From a virus, in IMG/VR virus record IMGVR_UViG_3300042338_000470, positions 1 through 31,269 of that record: a stretch of DNA of 31,269 nt, one strand, 5' to 3'. Numbering within the stretch: the first letter of the stretch is position 1; the number at the start of each line of letters is the position of its first letter. This document shows positions 30,956 through 31,269 of this stretch, piece by piece. The notes beneath the pieces are model-generated. The model was not told the origin of the DNA, did not search any database, and saw nothing but the letters and a program-made list of their open reading frames with translations. A program made the translations under genes and the position numbers.

Positions 30956-31269
30956 GGCAAAAGAGTTTAATAGAGAAAATTAAAGATGTAGAGCAAGTTG
31001 GTATTTTGCATGTAAAAGGATATTCCATGCGTGAGATATCAACATTAATGTCTCTAAATATAAATGATATTAAATCTTATATTGAAGAATATAAGATGAT
31101 ATTGAATCAAACAATTCAAGAAGACCCATTTTTTCTTGAAAAAGTACAATTCAACACAATGAAAGCTTTGACTGAATTTGATGAATTAAGCAAAGAGGCT
31201 TGGGAAACAATAAACATAGCAACAGATAATGGAATGGTTGCTGCAAGGATACAGGCGATTAAGCTCGCT
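30934..31269 (+). CDS. HTH protein, possible small terminase subunit, cut by right edge
   Basis: An open frame of 112 codons from the ATG at 30934 to the window end, overlapping the GT-B gene by 22 bases. Residues about 18-55 look like a helix-turn-helix (GILHVKGYSMREISTLMSLNI). Then come a helix and the block EDPFFLEKVQFNTMKALTEF, followed by SKEAWETINIATDNGMVAARIQAIKLA. The layout (N-terminal HTH, then long helices) resembles small terminase subunits that recognise the packaging site. A regulator is the alternative. A large terminase gene just beyond the edge would settle it. Confidence 0.6.
   Translation, partial: MSDIEHVRQKSLIEKIKDVEQVGILHVKGYSMREISTLMSLNINDIKSYIEEYKMILNQTIQEDPFFLEKVQFNTMKALTEFDELSKEAWETINIATDNGMVAARIQAIKLA

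Noticed and set aside
1-31269. tRNA genes, integrase and attachment site
   Set aside because: Gaps are too short for tRNAs, no cloverleaf was seen, and no recombinase of the integrase type is encoded; lifestyle cannot be judged from this window.

Overview
The window is part of the genome of a tailed, dsDNA bacteriophage, most likely a siphovirus. All genes I accept lie on the + strand, and most overlap by 1-60 bases or abut. No stretch longer than about 130 bases lacks a gene. The host is probably an actinobacterium: the phage carries a WhiB-family protein (15328-15618), a family essentially confined to Actinobacteria and their phages. The A/T-leaning composition and frequent AGA/AGG arginine codons would fit a low-GC aquatic actinobacterium better than a mycobacterium or streptomycete, but that is inference. 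I see no integrase, tRNA, CRISPR array, lysis gene or large terminase here.

Region 1 (1-12859) is the tail module. It starts inside a very long tape measure gene whose 5' end is off the left edge. Next come two tail proteins that share a paralogous C-terminal domain. They are followed by a 1449-residue tail/receptor-binding protein with a LamG-like domain that contains a cupredoxin-like insertion, a fibre-like protein ending in a peptidase-S74 intramolecular chaperone, and a small virion-type protein. Region 2 (12862-13266) is a free-standing HNH endonuclease.

Region 3 (13277-18822) begins with a consensus-like promoter whose expected transcription start falls on an ATG, suggesting a leaderless mRNA. 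It encodes a metallophosphoesterase, small zinc-ribbon and MerR-like proteins, the WhiB-like protein, a DnaB-type helicase, a DnaG-type primase and a probable ssDNA-binding protein. It ends at a strong GNRA-loop rho-independent terminator.

Region 4 (18851-26121) holds a HAD phosphatase, a DnaE-type DNA polymerase III alpha subunit, a family-2 glycosyltransferase, a cytidylyltransferase-like enzyme, a RecA-like recombinase and a GT-B glycosyltransferase. Region 5 (26147-30955) holds small unknown genes, including a 32-codon one, a RecB/Cas4-like nuclease with four cysteines fit for an Fe-S cluster, an eight-cysteine protein, a RuvC-like resolvase, an HTH protein, a YkgJ-type cysteine-cluster protein and a second GT-B glycosyltransferase. 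The right edge cuts an HTH-type gene that may be a small terminase subunit.

Together, regions 3-5 provide most of an autonomous replication and recombination machine: helicase, primase, SSB, polymerase, RecA, exonuclease and resolvase. Sugar-transfer genes are interleaved with it and could modify either the phage DNA or virion proteins. The points I would look at first are the cupredoxin-like domain inside LamG, the glycosylation set among the replication genes, the two exact-period protein repeats, the intact PHP metal site of the polymerase, and the patches of different codon use over the polymerase and RecA cores.
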